Of a DNA stretch of 64,000 bases, positions 44,337-54,089 are shown piece after piece (position 1 is the first letter of the stretch; every line of letters begins with the position of its first letter). Location of the stretch: assembly GCA_046331705.1 (NCBI GenBank), contig JAXLQJ010000018.1, forward strand, positions 58,721 to 122,720, written 5' to 3'. The position numbers and the translations under genes are program-made. The DNA comes from JADJOY01 sp046331705 [NCBI: bacterium] (GTDB lineage: Bacteria; JADJOY01). Under the pieces are notes generated by a model that was not told the origin of the DNA, did no database searches, and saw only the letters and a program-made list of their open reading frames with translations.

Positions 44337-46306
44337 GGCGCCGGCCTCGCGAGCAGCTCCGGACCGAAATGATTGAACGGACCGTCGGTCGCGGGCAGCC
44401 GCCCCATGGCCACCCATAGCTCGAGGGAGTCGGGAGCGAACACCGCGTTGTGCATCGAGATCTGCGGGTCGAAGAAGCCGGGGCGCTTCTCGAGATCCTG
44501 GAGCCATTGCGCATCCACGGGGCCACCGGCCTCGCGCAACGCTTCCCCAACCTTCGCGTGGACGCTCACCGAGCTGAAGTAGGTCGTGCCCCAGTTGCGC
44601 TGGTCCGGCAGCGCGAGCGCGATCGGGATCGGCAACGGCACGCTCTCGGGGCCGTCGGCGAGGTTCTTGACGTAGTGGATCGTGTTGCGCAGGTCGTCGC
44701 GGGTGAGGCTGCCGAAGGGGCGGCCGCTCGCGTCCAGATTCCCGGGATCGCCCGGATCGCTCGAATACGACGCGTAGCCGTGGTCGGGCAGATGGTTCAC
44801 GTCCGAGTCGAGCTCGACGACGCGCATGTCCTCGTGCGGCCCATCGGCGAGAAAGATGTTCCAGCCGGTGACCGGACGCTGGCGGCGGAGCACGGCTTCG
44901 GCCTGGTCGAGATCCTCGGCGTCCTCCAGGATCTCCTTCAGCATCCAGCCGCCGAGCGCCCCTTGCGGGTTCAGGCGATAGGGCTGGCTCGCGAAGATGT
45001 TGCCGACCACCGAGTCGTCGAAGGTCTCGCAACGGTCGAGCGCCGTCACGATGCCGCGCTCGCTCATGCCCGACAGGATCCAGCCGATGCCGGCGTAGCC
45101 CACGCTCACGTACGACGGTCGCGGTTGGCCGTCGTCGCCCACCGGGTGGAACACGACCAGCGTCGTGAAGTCGTGCAGCACGTTGATGTCGAGCAACGCC
45201 ATCGCGCGCGCCACCAGCATCGAGCCGTCGGTGGTCGCCGCGCCCCGCACGCCGAGATTCCAGGCCGGCACGCTCCCCGAGGCCTCCGTGGGCTTCTCGT
45301 TGCCGAAGTCGGTGAGCGCGCGGCTGGCGCCGCCCACCACGAACGTGAACCGCTGCAAACGCGCGACGTTGGGGTGCAGCGGCGGCGGCACCACGATCTC
45401 GTCGAGATCGGCCACCTCGACGTCCACGGCCACCGGCGTTCCCTCGGCGAACGGCTGCGGCGGCTTGATGGTCACCACCGGATGGAGGGCGTCGCCGTTG
45501 TCGCTCCACACGCCGGTGGAAGCCCGCGTGTAGACGTCGTCGTTGAGCCGGATGCGAAGCGTGGCGAGGTCGACTCCCTCGGGATCGAAGACGTTGGGGA
45601 AGCTCACGTCGCCCAGCCGGAACACCAGCGTGGGCTGCGCGGGCATGCCCTTCACCACCGCGAACGGCGAGGACGGGAAGGAGTCGAACTCGTTCTCGCG
45701 CGGCTCGTCGATCGAGCCGTCCTCGTCGTTGTCGATGCCGTCGGTGAGCAGCGCGCCCGGCAGCGAGATCGACTCGACCACCGGCGACTGCACGATGCGC
45801 AGGAACACCGTGATGTTCACCAGGCTCAGGATCGCGTCGAGCAAGGTGTTGAGGATCAGCACGTTCTCGTAGTCGTAGCCCGACCCGTCGGCGATGCCGC
45901 GGATCTCGTCCCGGAAACGCTGGGGGATGAAAGGCTCGAGCCCGTGCGCGGCCTCTTTCAGGAACTCGTACGCGAACTGCCCGTTCTCGAAGCGCGGATC
46001 GTCGTAGTACGAGAGCACGCTCGCGATCCCGGGCTGCTCACGGCTGAAATACGGGATCAGCGACGCGGTGAGGAACTGGGTGAAGACCTGCCGGATCTCG
46101 GCCGAGTACGCCTGGCCGATCTGGTAGCCCATCTCGTAGTGCGTCCCCGAGACGTGCAGCACACGCGTCTCGTCGGGATCGATGAGGGTCGTGCTCTGGG
46201 TGCAGCCGATCGCGAGCGGCGCGAACACGAGCAACAGGAACGCCGCGGCGCGGCGACGCTCGGGGCGCACCCATCGGGCCGCGCGTGGGGCTCGGGAAAA
46301 CGTCAC
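44333..46306 (-). CDS. C45/phospholipase-B-like lipoprotein, nucleophile apparently lost
   Basis: A 657-residue lipoprotein: hydrophobic segment ending PLAIGCTQ, Cys35. N-terminal residues 45-160 resemble the acyl-CoA:6-aminopenicillanate acyltransferase (C45) N-terminal part (HVSGTHYEMGYQIGQAYSAEI, RGIADGSGYDYENVLILNTL), and 345-600 its NTN-hydrolase core (GVRGAATTDGSMLVARAM, SVGYAGIGWILSGMSERGIVTAL). Between them (about 185-340) is an insert that starts with a calcium-loop-like stretch (DGIDNDEDGSIDEP) and continues as a beta domain. C45 enzymes self-cleave before a Cys about twelve residues upstream of the TDG element; here that position is Ala348, so the protein may be non-processing or use another residue. 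Heads the operon with the barrel protein. Confidence 0.78.
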   Translation of the reverse strand: MTFSRAPRAARWVRPERRRAAAFLLLVFAPLAIGCTQSTTLIDPDETRVLHVSGTHYEMGYQIGQAYSAEIRQVFTQFLTASLIPYFSREQPGIASVLSYYDDPRFENGQFAYEFLKEAAHGLEPFIPQRFRDEIRGIADGSGYDYENVLILNTLLDAILSLVNITVFLRIVQSPVVESISLPGALLTDGIDNDEDGSIDEPRENEFDSFPSSPFAVVKGMPAQPTLVFRLGDVSFPNVFDPEGVDLATLRIRLNDDVYTRASTGVWSDNGDALHPVVTIKPPQPFAEGTPVAVDVEVADLDEIVVPPPLHPNVARLQRFTFVVGGASRALTDFGNEKPTEASGSVPAWNLGVRGAATTDGSMLVARAMALLDINVLHDFTTLVVFHPVGDDGQPRPSYVSVGYAGIGWILSGMSERGIVTALDRCETFDDSVVGNIFASQPYRLNPQGALGGWMLKEILEDAEDLDQAEAVLRRQRPVTGWNIFLADGPHEDMRVVELDSDVNHLPDHGYASYSSDPGDPGNLDASGRPFGSLTRDDLRNTIHYVKNLADGPESVPLPIPIALALPDQRNWGTTYFSSVSVHAKVGEALREAGGPVDAQWLQDLEKRPGFFDPQISMHNAVFAPDSLELWVAMGRLPATDGPFNHFGPELLARPAP

Positions 46307-46777
46307 GAAAGAGGATCCAGGCAGCTCGAGGGCCGACCACGGCGCGCGGCGGCGCGCGATTCTGTCATGCGTTCGCGCACCGGCGCAATCGTTCGCTTCG
46401 CCAAGCTCGGCCGGTCATTTTGCCCGGGGCGCAAGCGTGGGCGGCGTGTCGCAACAGCGACGACTGCCTTCCTGTCAGGCGCCCTACCCGCTCCCAGCGA
46501 GCTTTCCGCCGGGGAATCCGGGAACGGTGTCGTCGTTCGGTAACTGGCAACGAATCTGCCGACGGGACGCGCAACGAGAAGCGCGTTCCAGCGAGAAGAT
46601 CGCGCGCCGGGTCCGGTGGTTTCGTGTTCCCCGTCGGCACTCGGGCGCTCCCGCCGAGAGCGGCGGTGATCGCCCGAATCGGCGCAGCGGCGCCGCCGAT
46701 GCCGGCACGAATCCTGCTTCGCCGTCATCCGGCGCGTGTGACCAGGCGAGCGTTGCCATCCTTCGGGAGACTTTGGA
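46307..46777. other. 471-bp divergent intergenic region
   Basis: Separates the divergent C45-like lipoprotein and the hybrid histidine kinase. No supported gene. TGGCAA-N5-CTGCC at 46545-46560 is a two-mismatch look-alike of a sigma-54 promoter, too weak to annotate. CTTCGGGAG just before ATG 46778 contains a plausible ribosome site. Confidence 0.6.
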
Positions 46778-49700
46778 ATGACCGGATGGTACGACCGCTG
46801 GTGCGAGGCCGTCACGCTCAGCACGTTCCGTAGCGGTTCCACGAAGACGCAGCACGCCCTCTCGATCGCGCTCACCGTGCTGAGCTTGATCGCCGTCGTG
46901 TTGCTGGGGCGCGCGCACGGCCATTCGCCAGGCCTCGTGCTGCTCATCGCGCCCGTCGTGGCGAGCGCAGCGATGGGGGGGATCGGCACCGGGCTCGTCG
47001 CCACGGCCGTTGCGGCGTTCGGCGCAACCCTGTTCCTCGTCCCGCCGCTCGGGTCGTTTCGCGGTGGCGATGCCGTGGACCACATCCGGCTCGCGGCGCT
47101 GGTCGGCACAGGCGTCCTCACGAGCGTCCTTTCCGACCTGCTGCGCCGGGCCGCTCGGCGTGCTCACGACGCCGAGCGTTTCGACAGCGTCGTGCTCGCC
47201 ACCCTCGGCGACGGCGTGCTCGCCACCGATGAATGGCAGCGGGTTCGCTTCCTGAACGTGCAAGCGGCGCGACTCACCGGCTGGCGCCCCGAGGACGCCA
47301 TCGGGCAACCGCTCGCCGCGGTGGTGCGATTCGCGAGCGGCGACGCCGGAGGTCCCCCGTCCGTCGGCCGCGGCAACGCCGGCAGCGTCACCGGAACGCT
47401 GCGAGGACGCGACGGGCGCGAGACCCACGTCGCCGTGGAGGTGCAAGCGCTCGGCTCCGCGCACGGGCGTGCCGGCGGCGTGGTGGTGGTGATGCACGAC
47501 CGCAGCGACGCGTGTGCCGCCCAGGAAGCGAATCGCGAGCGCCAGGCCCTGGAAACCCGGCTGCGCGACGTGGCCGCGACCGCGCCGGGCGCCCTCTATT
47601 CGTTCCAGCAACACGTCGACGGGAGCTTCTCGTTTCCGTTCGCGAGCGACGCCATCGAGCCGCTCCTCGCGATCTCACCCGAGGAGCTCATGGCGTCGGC
47701 GGAAGCCGGCTTCGCGCGCGTCGAGCCCGAGGACCTGACGCGCATCTTCGAGACCGCGCTCGAATCGGCGCGCACGCTCTCGCCCTGGCACCTCGAGTTT
47801 CGGGTTCATCACCCCGACAAGGGGTCGGTCTTCGTCGAGGGGCGCTCCATCCCGCATCGCGAGCCGGACGGCAGCACGATCTGGCACGGCGTCTTCCTCG
47901 ACGTGTCGGAACGAATGCGAGCATCGCAAGCGCTCGCCGGGAGCGAGGCGCGCTTTCGCTCCTACGTGGAACGCGCGCCCGATGCCGTGGTGGTGCTCGC
48001 GCCCGGCGGGCAGTTCCAGGACGCGAACCACGCCGCCGAGCGGATGACCGGCCGTACGGTCGACGAGCTGCGCTCGATGCGGATCACGGATCTCGTGCTG
48101 GCGGAGGACCACCCGCGCCTGCTCGCCGATCAGCGGCGCTTGCGCATCGAGGGGCTGGTGGAAGGCGAATACCGGATCACCCCACGCGACGGCGAGCCCA
48201 TCTGGGCGAGCATTCGCGCGTCGCTGCTCGAGGACGGGACCAGCCTCGCGTACGCACACGACGTCACCGCCCGGCGGCGCGCGGAGACCGCCATCCACGA
48301 GAGCGAGGCCCGCCTCAAGGGCATCATCGAGTCCGCGATGGACGGGATCGTCACCGTCGACGAGGACCAGCGCATCGTGATGGTGAACCCGGCGGCCGAG
48401 CGGATGTTCGGATCGCGGCTGAGCGAGCTGCGCGGCCAGCACCTGAACGTGCTCGTTCCCGACGACGCGCGCGCCGATCACGACGGTCACATCGCGCGCT
48501 TCTTCGACGGACCGCGTGACCATCGGACCAGCGGCAACCTCACGGTGCGCGGACGTCGCGCCGACGGCGAGCTCTTCCCCCTCGAGGCCTCGGTGTCGCG
48601 GGTGACGGTGGCGGGAAGGACCCTGGTCACCGTGTTCCTGCGCGACGTCTCCGGTCGCATCCGCGCCCAGCAAGCGCTCGCCGAGAGCGATCAACGCTTC
48701 CGCCAGCTCGCCGACAACATCCGCGAGGTTTTCTGGCTCGCCGACGTCGAGACACCGGCCGTGCTCTACGTGAGCCCCGCGTACGAGTCGATCTGGGGTC
48801 GCCGCGCGGAGGAGCTGTTGGTGTCGTTCGGCGCGTGGATCGACGCCCTCTACCCCGAGGACCGCGACCGGGTGCTGGACGCCGTTCCCAAGATGGTGGC
48901 CGGGGATTACGACGAGGAGTACCGGATCGTGCGTCCCGACGGCGCGATCCGCTGGATCCGCGATCGTGCGTTCCCGGTGCGCGAGAGCGACGGGCGCGTC
49001 ACCCGGCTGGCAGGCATCGCCGAGGACGTGACCGAGCGCCGGCAGCTCGAGGCCCAGCTCCGACAGACCCAGAAGATGGAATCGATCGGCTTGCTCGCGG
49101 GCGGCGTCGCCCACGACTTCAACAATCTGCTCACGGTGATCGCGGGCAACGTCGAGCTCCTGATCCCCGATCTTCCGAGCGAGGGCGACCAGCGAATCCT
49201 CGCCACCGAGATCCAGGCGGCCGGCGAGCGCGCCGCGGCACTCACCCGCCAGCTCTTGGCGTTCAGCCGACGCGAGGTGCTCGAGCCCAAGGTGCTGCGT
49301 CTCGAGCGCGTGGTCGCGGACACCGAGAAGATGCTGCGGCGCTTGCTGGGCGAGGACATCGTGCTCACGACGAGCCTCAGCCCCTCGACCGCACGCGTGA
49401 ACCTCGATCCCGGGCACGTGACCCAAGTGATCGTGAACCTCGCGGTGAACGCCCGCGATGCGATGCCGCGTGGCGGCCGGCTCACCATCGCCACCGACTC
49501 GGTGGTGCGCGACGCCGCGTACGCCGCCTCGCACCCGCTGGTGCGGCCCGGCCCGTACGTGATGCTGAGCCTGAGCGACACGGGATGCGGCATGACGCCC
49601 GAGGTGCGCGGGCGGGTGTTCGAGCCGTTCTTCACCACCAAAGGGCCTGGACGCGGGACCGGCTTGGGGCTGGCGGTGGTGCACGGCATCGTCGAGCAGA

Positions 49701-50194
49701 GCGGCGGCCACCTCGAGCTCGACTCGACGCCGGGGGTCGGCACGACTCTCCGGCTCTACTTTCCCGCGGTGGTCGAGACCATCCACGCGCGCACCGAGCG
49801 GAACGCGACCGGCGGGGATCGCGGCTCCGAGACCGTGCTCTTGGTGGAAGACGACGAGAGCGTGCGGCGTCTCGGCGCGCGCGCGCTCGAGTCGTACGGA
49901 TACACGGTGCACGTGGCGACGGACGGGAAGGAAGCGCTGGCGAGGGTGTATTCGGGAACGATTCGGCCCGATCTCGTGGTGACGGACGTGGTGATGCCCC
50001 GCATGAACGGGCGCGAGCTGAGCGACGCCTTGCGCCAGCGCCATCCCACCCTCAAGGTGCTCTTCACCAGCGGTTACACGGACGACGCCGTGATCCGCAA
50101 CGGCATCGACCGCGCCGAGGTCGCGTTCCTGCAGAAGCCCTACACCCCGCTGACGCTGGTTCGGAACGTGCGCGACCTCCTCGATCGATCCTGA
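46778..50194 (+). CDS. Multi-PAS hybrid histidine kinase with DUF4118 membrane domain
   Basis: A 1138-residue sensor. Residues about 25-115 hold four hydrophobic segments of the DUF4118/KdpD type. About five PAS domains follow (roughly 130-220, 265-385, 390-510, 515-630 and 635-765), with typical ends such as GVFLDVSERMRAS, YAHDVTARRRAE, FLRDVSGRIRAQQ and IAEDVTERRQLE. The kinase core has H-box GVAHDFNN (His779), VNLAVNARDAM (N box), DTGCGM and GRGTGLGLAVV. A C-terminal receiver carries phosphoacceptor Asp1070 (DLVVTDVVMPRMNG) and FLQKPYTP. It has no output domain, so signal passes by phosphotransfer to an unlinked partner. It precedes the osmoadaptation genes by 272 bp. Confidence 0.95.
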   Translation: MTGWYDRWCEAVTLSTFRSGSTKTQHALSIALTVLSLIAVVLLGRAHGHSPGLVLLIAPVVASAAMGGIGTGLVATAVAAFGATLFLVPPLGSFRGGDAVDHIRLAALVGTGVLTSVLSDLLRRAARRAHDAERFDSVVLATLGDGVLATDEWQRVRFLNVQAARLTGWRPEDAIGQPLAAVVRFASGDAGGPPSVGRGNAGSVTGTLRGRDGRETHVAVEVQALGSAHGRAGGVVVVMHDRSDACAAQEANRERQALETRLRDVAATAPGALYSFQQHVDGSFSFPFASDAIEPLLAISPEELMASAEAGFARVEPEDLTRIFETALESARTLSPWHLEFRVHHPDKGSVFVEGRSIPHREPDGSTIWHGVFLDVSERMRASQALAGSEARFRSYVERAPDAVVVLAPGGQFQDANHAAERMTGRTVDELRSMRITDLVLAEDHPRLLADQRRLRIEGLVEGEYRITPRDGEPIWASIRASLLEDGTSLAYAHDVTARRRAETAIHESEARLKGIIESAMDGIVTVDEDQRIVMVNPAAERMFGSRLSELRGQHLNVLVPDDARADHDGHIARFFDGPRDHRTSGNLTVRGRRADGELFPLEASVSRVTVAGRTLVTVFLRDVSGRIRAQQALAESDQRFRQLADNIREVFWLADVETPAVLYVSPAYESIWGRRAEELLVSFGAWIDALYPEDRDRVLDAVPKMVAGDYDEEYRIVRPDGAIRWIRDRAFPVRESDGRVTRLAGIAEDVTERRQLEAQLRQTQKMESIGLLAGGVAHDFNNLLTVIAGNVELLIPDLPSEGDQRILATEIQAAGERAAALTRQLLAFSRREVLEPKVLRLERVVADTEKMLRRLLGEDIVLTTSLSPSTARVNLDPGHVTQVIVNLAVNARDAMPRGGRLTIATDSVVRDAAYAASHPLVRPGPYVMLSLSDTGCGMTPEVRGRVFEPFFTTKGPGRGTGLGLAVVHGIVEQSGGHLELDSTPGVGTTLRLYFPAVVETIHARTERNATGGDRGSETVLLVEDDESVRRLGARALESYGYTVHVATDGKEALARVYSGTIRPDLVVTDVVMPRMNGRELSDALRQRHPTLKVLFTSGYTDDAVIRNGIDRAEVAFLQKPYTPLTLVRNVRDLLDRS

Positions 50195-50298
50195 GCCTCT
50201 CCCGGGCGCCTCGACGCACGTCGATCGCGACGGGGACGCTCACTCGGGTCGCGCGGGGTGGTGAATCCGCGTCGGGGCGACTACGCTTCCGGCGCGGT

Positions 50299-50324
50299 GT
50301 CGTGCGACAGCGTTGGCGCACGAC
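50299..50324. promoter_or_regulatory. Inverted repeat upstream of the antiporter gene
   Basis: 8-bp arms GTCGTGCG and CGCACGAC around a 10-base spacer in the 272-bp region between the histidine kinase and antiporter genes. It may be an operator or a terminator of the kinase transcript; it has no T tract. Confidence 0.35.
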
Positions 50325-50466
50325 GGCGAAGGGTGCGGCGAGTCCACGCCGCAGGATCCACGGGTGGTCGGGCCGCCACTCGGCTGTAGCAAGATCGGAC
50401 GTCGGTCGTCGCTCGCCGTCACCCAGCACGGCGAGGGCACACCGCGGATCTTGCGGGAGCCGACTC

Positions 50467-51885
50467 ATGCGACCCCCCGATCACTCCTTCCCATGGACTG
50501 CGAGCGCACGCCGCCGCTGGCTCGGGCGCGGGTCCGGGCACCGCCCCGCACCCGCGTCGCTGCTGGTCGCCGCGACGGTGCTGGCGACGCTGGTGGCGCT
50601 CGTCGCTCCCGTGTCGAGCGCAGCCTCCGGCGGTGCGGCGCACGCCGACCCCGTCGCGCGCGTCGCCCTCGGGCTGGTGGTGATGCTGTGGGCCGCGAAG
50701 CTCGGCGGCGAGATCGCGGTGCGGCTCGGTCAGCCGGCGGTGCTCGGCGAGCTGGTGATCGGCATCGCCCTCGGGAACCTGACACACGCGGGTTTCACGT
50801 GGCCGAGCGCGCTGGCGAGCGATCCGACGCTCGACATGCTGGCTCGCATCGGCGTGCTCATCTTGCTCTTCGAGGTCGGCCTCGAGTCGACCGTGCGTCA
50901 GATGCTGGCGGTCGGCTGGACGGCGCTCGTGGTCGCGACGCTCGGCGTGGTGGCGCCGTTCGCGCTCGGCTGGCTCGCTGGCGCCTGGCTGCTACCCGAG
51001 GCGGGTCCGTACGTTCACGCCTTCCTCGGCGCGACGCTCTGCGCGACCAGCGTCGGCATCACGGCGCGCGTGCTCCAAGACCTGGGCAGCTCGCAGACAC
51101 CGGAGGCGCGGGTGATCCTGGGCGCCGCGGTCATCGACGACGTGCTGGGGCTGGTGGTGCTGGCGGTGGTGAGCAGCGTGATCGTGGCGGCGAACGGGGG
51201 AGCACCCGTCACCCGACTCGCGATCGTCGCCATCGTCGCCAAGGCCGGCGCGTTCCTGATCGGCGCCCTCGTCCTGGGCGTCGCGCTCACGCCACGCGCG
51301 TTCGCGCTGGCGTCGCGCATGCAAAGCCGCGGCGTGTTGCTGGCGGCGGGCCTCTCCTTCTGCTTCTTGCTCGCCTGGCTCGCCGCGGCGATCGGCCTCG
51401 CGCCCATCGTGGGGGCCTTCGCCGCGGGGCTGATCCTGGAGAGCGTGCACTACCGGGACTTCGTGAGCCGCGGCGAGCAGGAGCTCGAGGCGCTCGTCCA
51501 TCCGATCGCGAGCTTCCTGGTGCCGATCTTCTTCGTCACGATGGGCATGCACACGGACCTGAGCGCCTTCGCCGATCCCAGCGTGCTTGCCCTCGCCGGC
51601 GCGCTCACGGTCGCGGCGATCGCCGGCAAGCAGGCCTGCTCCCTCGGAGTCCTCGGCAAGGGATTGGACCGGCTGACGATCGGCATCGGCATGGTGCCGC
51701 GCGGCGAGGTGGGCCTGATCTTCGCGAACATCGGGCTCGGCCTCGAGATCGCCGGCCAACCCGTCGTGACGCCGTCCGTATACGCTGCGATGGTGGTGAT
51801 GGTGGTGCTCACGACGTTGATCACACCTCCGGCGCTGCGCTTCAGCCTGGCGCGCGCACGCACCTCGCCGACGGAGCGTCCATGA
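50467..51885 (+). CDS. Cation:proton antiporter, CPA2 family
   Basis: A 472-residue inner-membrane monovalent cation/proton exchanger (Kef/NapA-like). About twelve hydrophobic segments. Family features: LGQPAVLGELVIGIALG near the start, LFEVGLES (helix 3), GATLCATSVGITARVLQDLG, AAVIDDVLGLVVLAVV (the paired acidic ion site Asp-Asp) and GMVPRGEVGLIFANIG. An N-terminal signal-like hydrophobic stretch precedes helix 1. GGGAG at 50454-50458 fixes ATG 50467. There is no RCK domain, unlike KefC; regulation may come from the next protein. The stop is 97 bp before the ClC gene. Confidence 0.93.
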   Translation: MRPPDHSFPWTASARRRWLGRGSGHRPAPASLLVAATVLATLVALVAPVSSAASGGAAHADPVARVALGLVVMLWAAKLGGEIAVRLGQPAVLGELVIGIALGNLTHAGFTWPSALASDPTLDMLARIGVLILLFEVGLESTVRQMLAVGWTALVVATLGVVAPFALGWLAGAWLLPEAGPYVHAFLGATLCATSVGITARVLQDLGSSQTPEARVILGAAVIDDVLGLVVLAVVSSVIVAANGGAPVTRLAIVAIVAKAGAFLIGALVLGVALTPRAFALASRMQSRGVLLAAGLSFCFLLAWLAAAIGLAPIVGAFAAGLILESVHYRDFVSRGEQELEALVHPIASFLVPIFFVTMGMHTDLSAFADPSVLALAGALTVAAIAGKQACSLGVLGKGLDRLTIGIGMVPRGEVGLIFANIGLGLEIAGQPVVTPSVYAAMVVMVVLTTLITPPALRFSLARARTSPTERP

Positions 51886-51982
51886 GACGGCGGGGATGCC
51901 AGCGTCGTCGCGCACGCGCCGATGCCTCGCCGGCCCCGTCTCGAGGTCGTGCCCGCGACCAGCCGCCGGCAGGGAGCGCACC

Positions 51983-54040
51983 GTGACACGCACGGGGATC
52001 AAGCTCGACCACTCGCCCATCTCGATGGTGCTCTTGCCGTGTGTCATCGGCGTGCTCACCGCTGGGGCGGCGATCGGTTTCGTGTACCTGATCGCGGCGG
52101 TGCAATGGCTGGCGATCGGATCCAGCGACCTGCCGTTGCGCGTGATCGGTCACGTGCAGCCGCTGCGCGTGATCCTCGCGCCGGCGCTGGGCGGTCTGGC
52201 CGTGGGGCTCCTGGTGCACCGCTTCGCGCCCGAAGCACAAGGCCACGGCGTCCCCGAGGTGATCGAGGCGGTGACGGCGCGCGGCGGGCGAATTCGTCCG
52301 CGAGTGGCCGCGATCAAGTCGCTCGCCTCGGCGCTCACCATCGGCAGCGGCGGCTCGGTGGGCCGCGAGGGACCGATCGTCCAGATCGGCGCGGCCGTGG
52401 GCAGCACCGTCGCCCAGGCGCTCAAGCTGCCCAGCGCGCAGACCCGGACGCTCGCGGCCTGCGGCGCCGCCGGTGGGATCGCGGCTGCGTTCAACGCGCC
52501 GATCGCCGGCGCCTTCTTCGCGCTCGAGGTCATCACCGGCAACTTCGCGATGCCCTCGTTCGGACCGGTGATCCTCTCGTCGGTGATGGCGACGGTCGCG
52601 TCGCGCGCCTACTTCGGCGACCACCCGGCGTTCGTCGTTCAGCCGTACGCGCTGCAGAGCGCCTACGAGATCCCGCTCTACGTGGGGCTGGGGCTCGTCT
52701 CGGGGCTGGTCGCGGTGGGCTTCGTGCACGTCCTGCACGCGATCGAGCAACAGGCTCAGCGCGTGCCGATCGCGCCGACCTGGAAGCCGGCGCTCGGCGG
52801 TCTGGCCGTCGGCGTGCTCGTCCTGTGGCTGCCCAACCTCTACGGCGTCGGCTACCTGACCATGGACGGAGCGCTGAGCGGCACGCTGGGCTGGAAGATG
52901 CTGGCGGTGCTGCTGCCCGCGAAGGTGCTCGCGACGAGCGTCACCCTCGGTTCCGGCGGCTCGGGCGGCGTGTTCCTTCCTTCGCTCTATCTGGGGGCGA
53001 TCGCGGGTGGGCTCTACGGCACGATCGTGCACTCGCTCTTGCCTTCGGTCACGGCCGGCTCGGGTGCGTATGCGCTCGTGGGCATGGCGGGCGTGCTCGC
53101 GGCGGCGACCCACTCGCCGCTCACCGCGCTGATCCTGCTCTTCGAGATCAGCGGGGATTACAAGATCATCCTGCCGGTGATGCTGGTGGTGACGCTGGCG
53201 TCGTTGGTCTCGCGCTCGCTCGGCACCGACTCGCTCTACTCGCTCGCCCTCGCCAAGCGCGGCATCAAGCTGCACCGCCGCGAGGACGTGATCATGCGCA
53301 CCCACACCGTGGGCGAGGTGATGCGGCCGGTGGAATTCGTGCTCGGCGAGTCCGCGCCCATCGGGGACGTGATCGCCGCGTTCCTCACCCGTGGCCTGGT
53401 GCGGGCCTACGTCGTCGACGACGCCGGCAAGCTCGCCGGCGAGGTCTCGATCTTCGACATCCAGGACCCCGAGGTCCGGGCGCTCGGCACGCTCGTGAAC
53501 GCGCGCGATCTGGCGACCGGAAACGTGCGCCTGGTGCGCACCTCCGACACCCTCGCCGATTGCCTCGACGAGTTCGTGTGGGACGAGCGCGACGAGCTTC
53601 CCGCCGTCGACGAGGCCGGCAAGCTCGCCGGGCTGATCTCCCGACGCGACGTGCTCCGCGTCTACACGACCGAGCTGCTGACCGAGGATTTCCTGGGCAT
53701 CGCCGATCATGCCTCCGACATCGCGGGTGTCACGCGACCGCGAATGGCGAGCCAGGTGCATCTGCTGCCCGGGCTGATCACCGAACGGGTGCTCGTGCCG
53801 GCGGCGCTCGACGGCCGTTCGCTCAGGCAGGCGGACCTCCGCGCGGCGCACGGGCTCACCGTCGTGGCGGTCCGTCGCCGCGGCGAGACCGTGGAGCGAC
53901 TTCCCGACGCGGGCGTTCCGCTCGACGCGGGCGATACGTTGGTCGTGGTCGGAACCGCCGACGACGTCGCCCGATTCCGGGGTCGTGCAGGCCTCGCCGG
54001 CACGGCCCCCGACGATCGACGCCGCACACCCGACGGATGA
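51983..54040 (+). CDS. ClC-type chloride transporter with CBS pair and RCK-C-like domain
   Basis: An inner-membrane anion transporter of 685 residues. ClC core at about 10-440 with GSGGSVGREGP (gating Glu, exchanger type), GGIAAAFNAPIAGAFFALE and GSGGSGGVFLPSL, the three selectivity-filter signatures. Two CBS domains at about 445-570 (VGEVMRPVEFVLGESAPIGD, VRTSDTLADCLDEFVW, LAGLISRRDVLRV) and a C-terminal RCK-C/TrkA-C-like domain at about 595-675 (LDGRSLRQADLRAAHGLTVVAVRR, LDAGDTLVVVG). CBS pairs bind adenine nucleotides and RCK-C domains bind small ligands, so the transporter is probably metabolically gated. AGGGAG at 51971-51976 supports GTG 51983. Confidence 0.94.
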   Translation: MTRTGIKLDHSPISMVLLPCVIGVLTAGAAIGFVYLIAAVQWLAIGSSDLPLRVIGHVQPLRVILAPALGGLAVGLLVHRFAPEAQGHGVPEVIEAVTARGGRIRPRVAAIKSLASALTIGSGGSVGREGPIVQIGAAVGSTVAQALKLPSAQTRTLAACGAAGGIAAAFNAPIAGAFFALEVITGNFAMPSFGPVILSSVMATVASRAYFGDHPAFVVQPYALQSAYEIPLYVGLGLVSGLVAVGFVHVLHAIEQQAQRVPIAPTWKPALGGLAVGVLVLWLPNLYGVGYLTMDGALSGTLGWKMLAVLLPAKVLATSVTLGSGGSGGVFLPSLYLGAIAGGLYGTIVHSLLPSVTAGSGAYALVGMAGVLAAATHSPLTALILLFEISGDYKIILPVMLVVTLASLVSRSLGTDSLYSLALAKRGIKLHRREDVIMRTHTVGEVMRPVEFVLGESAPIGDVIAAFLTRGLVRAYVVDDAGKLAGEVSIFDIQDPEVRALGTLVNARDLATGNVRLVRTSDTLADCLDEFVWDERDELPAVDEAGKLAGLISRRDVLRVYTTELLTEDFLGIADHASDIAGVTRPRMASQVHLLPGLITERVLVPAALDGRSLRQADLRAAHGLTVVAVRRRGETVERLPDAGVPLDAGDTLVVVGTADDVARFRGRAGLAGTAPDDRRRTPDG

Positions 54041-54089
54041 CCGCGGCGCCGAGCGACCCCTCGCCCGAACGCCCCGGCGCGGAGCAGCG

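Noticed and set aside
46545-46560. TGGCAA-N5-CTGCC, resembling a sigma-54 promoter
   Set aside because: Two mismatches, 218 bp from the start codon, and no enhancer-like pair; within chance expectation for this base composition.
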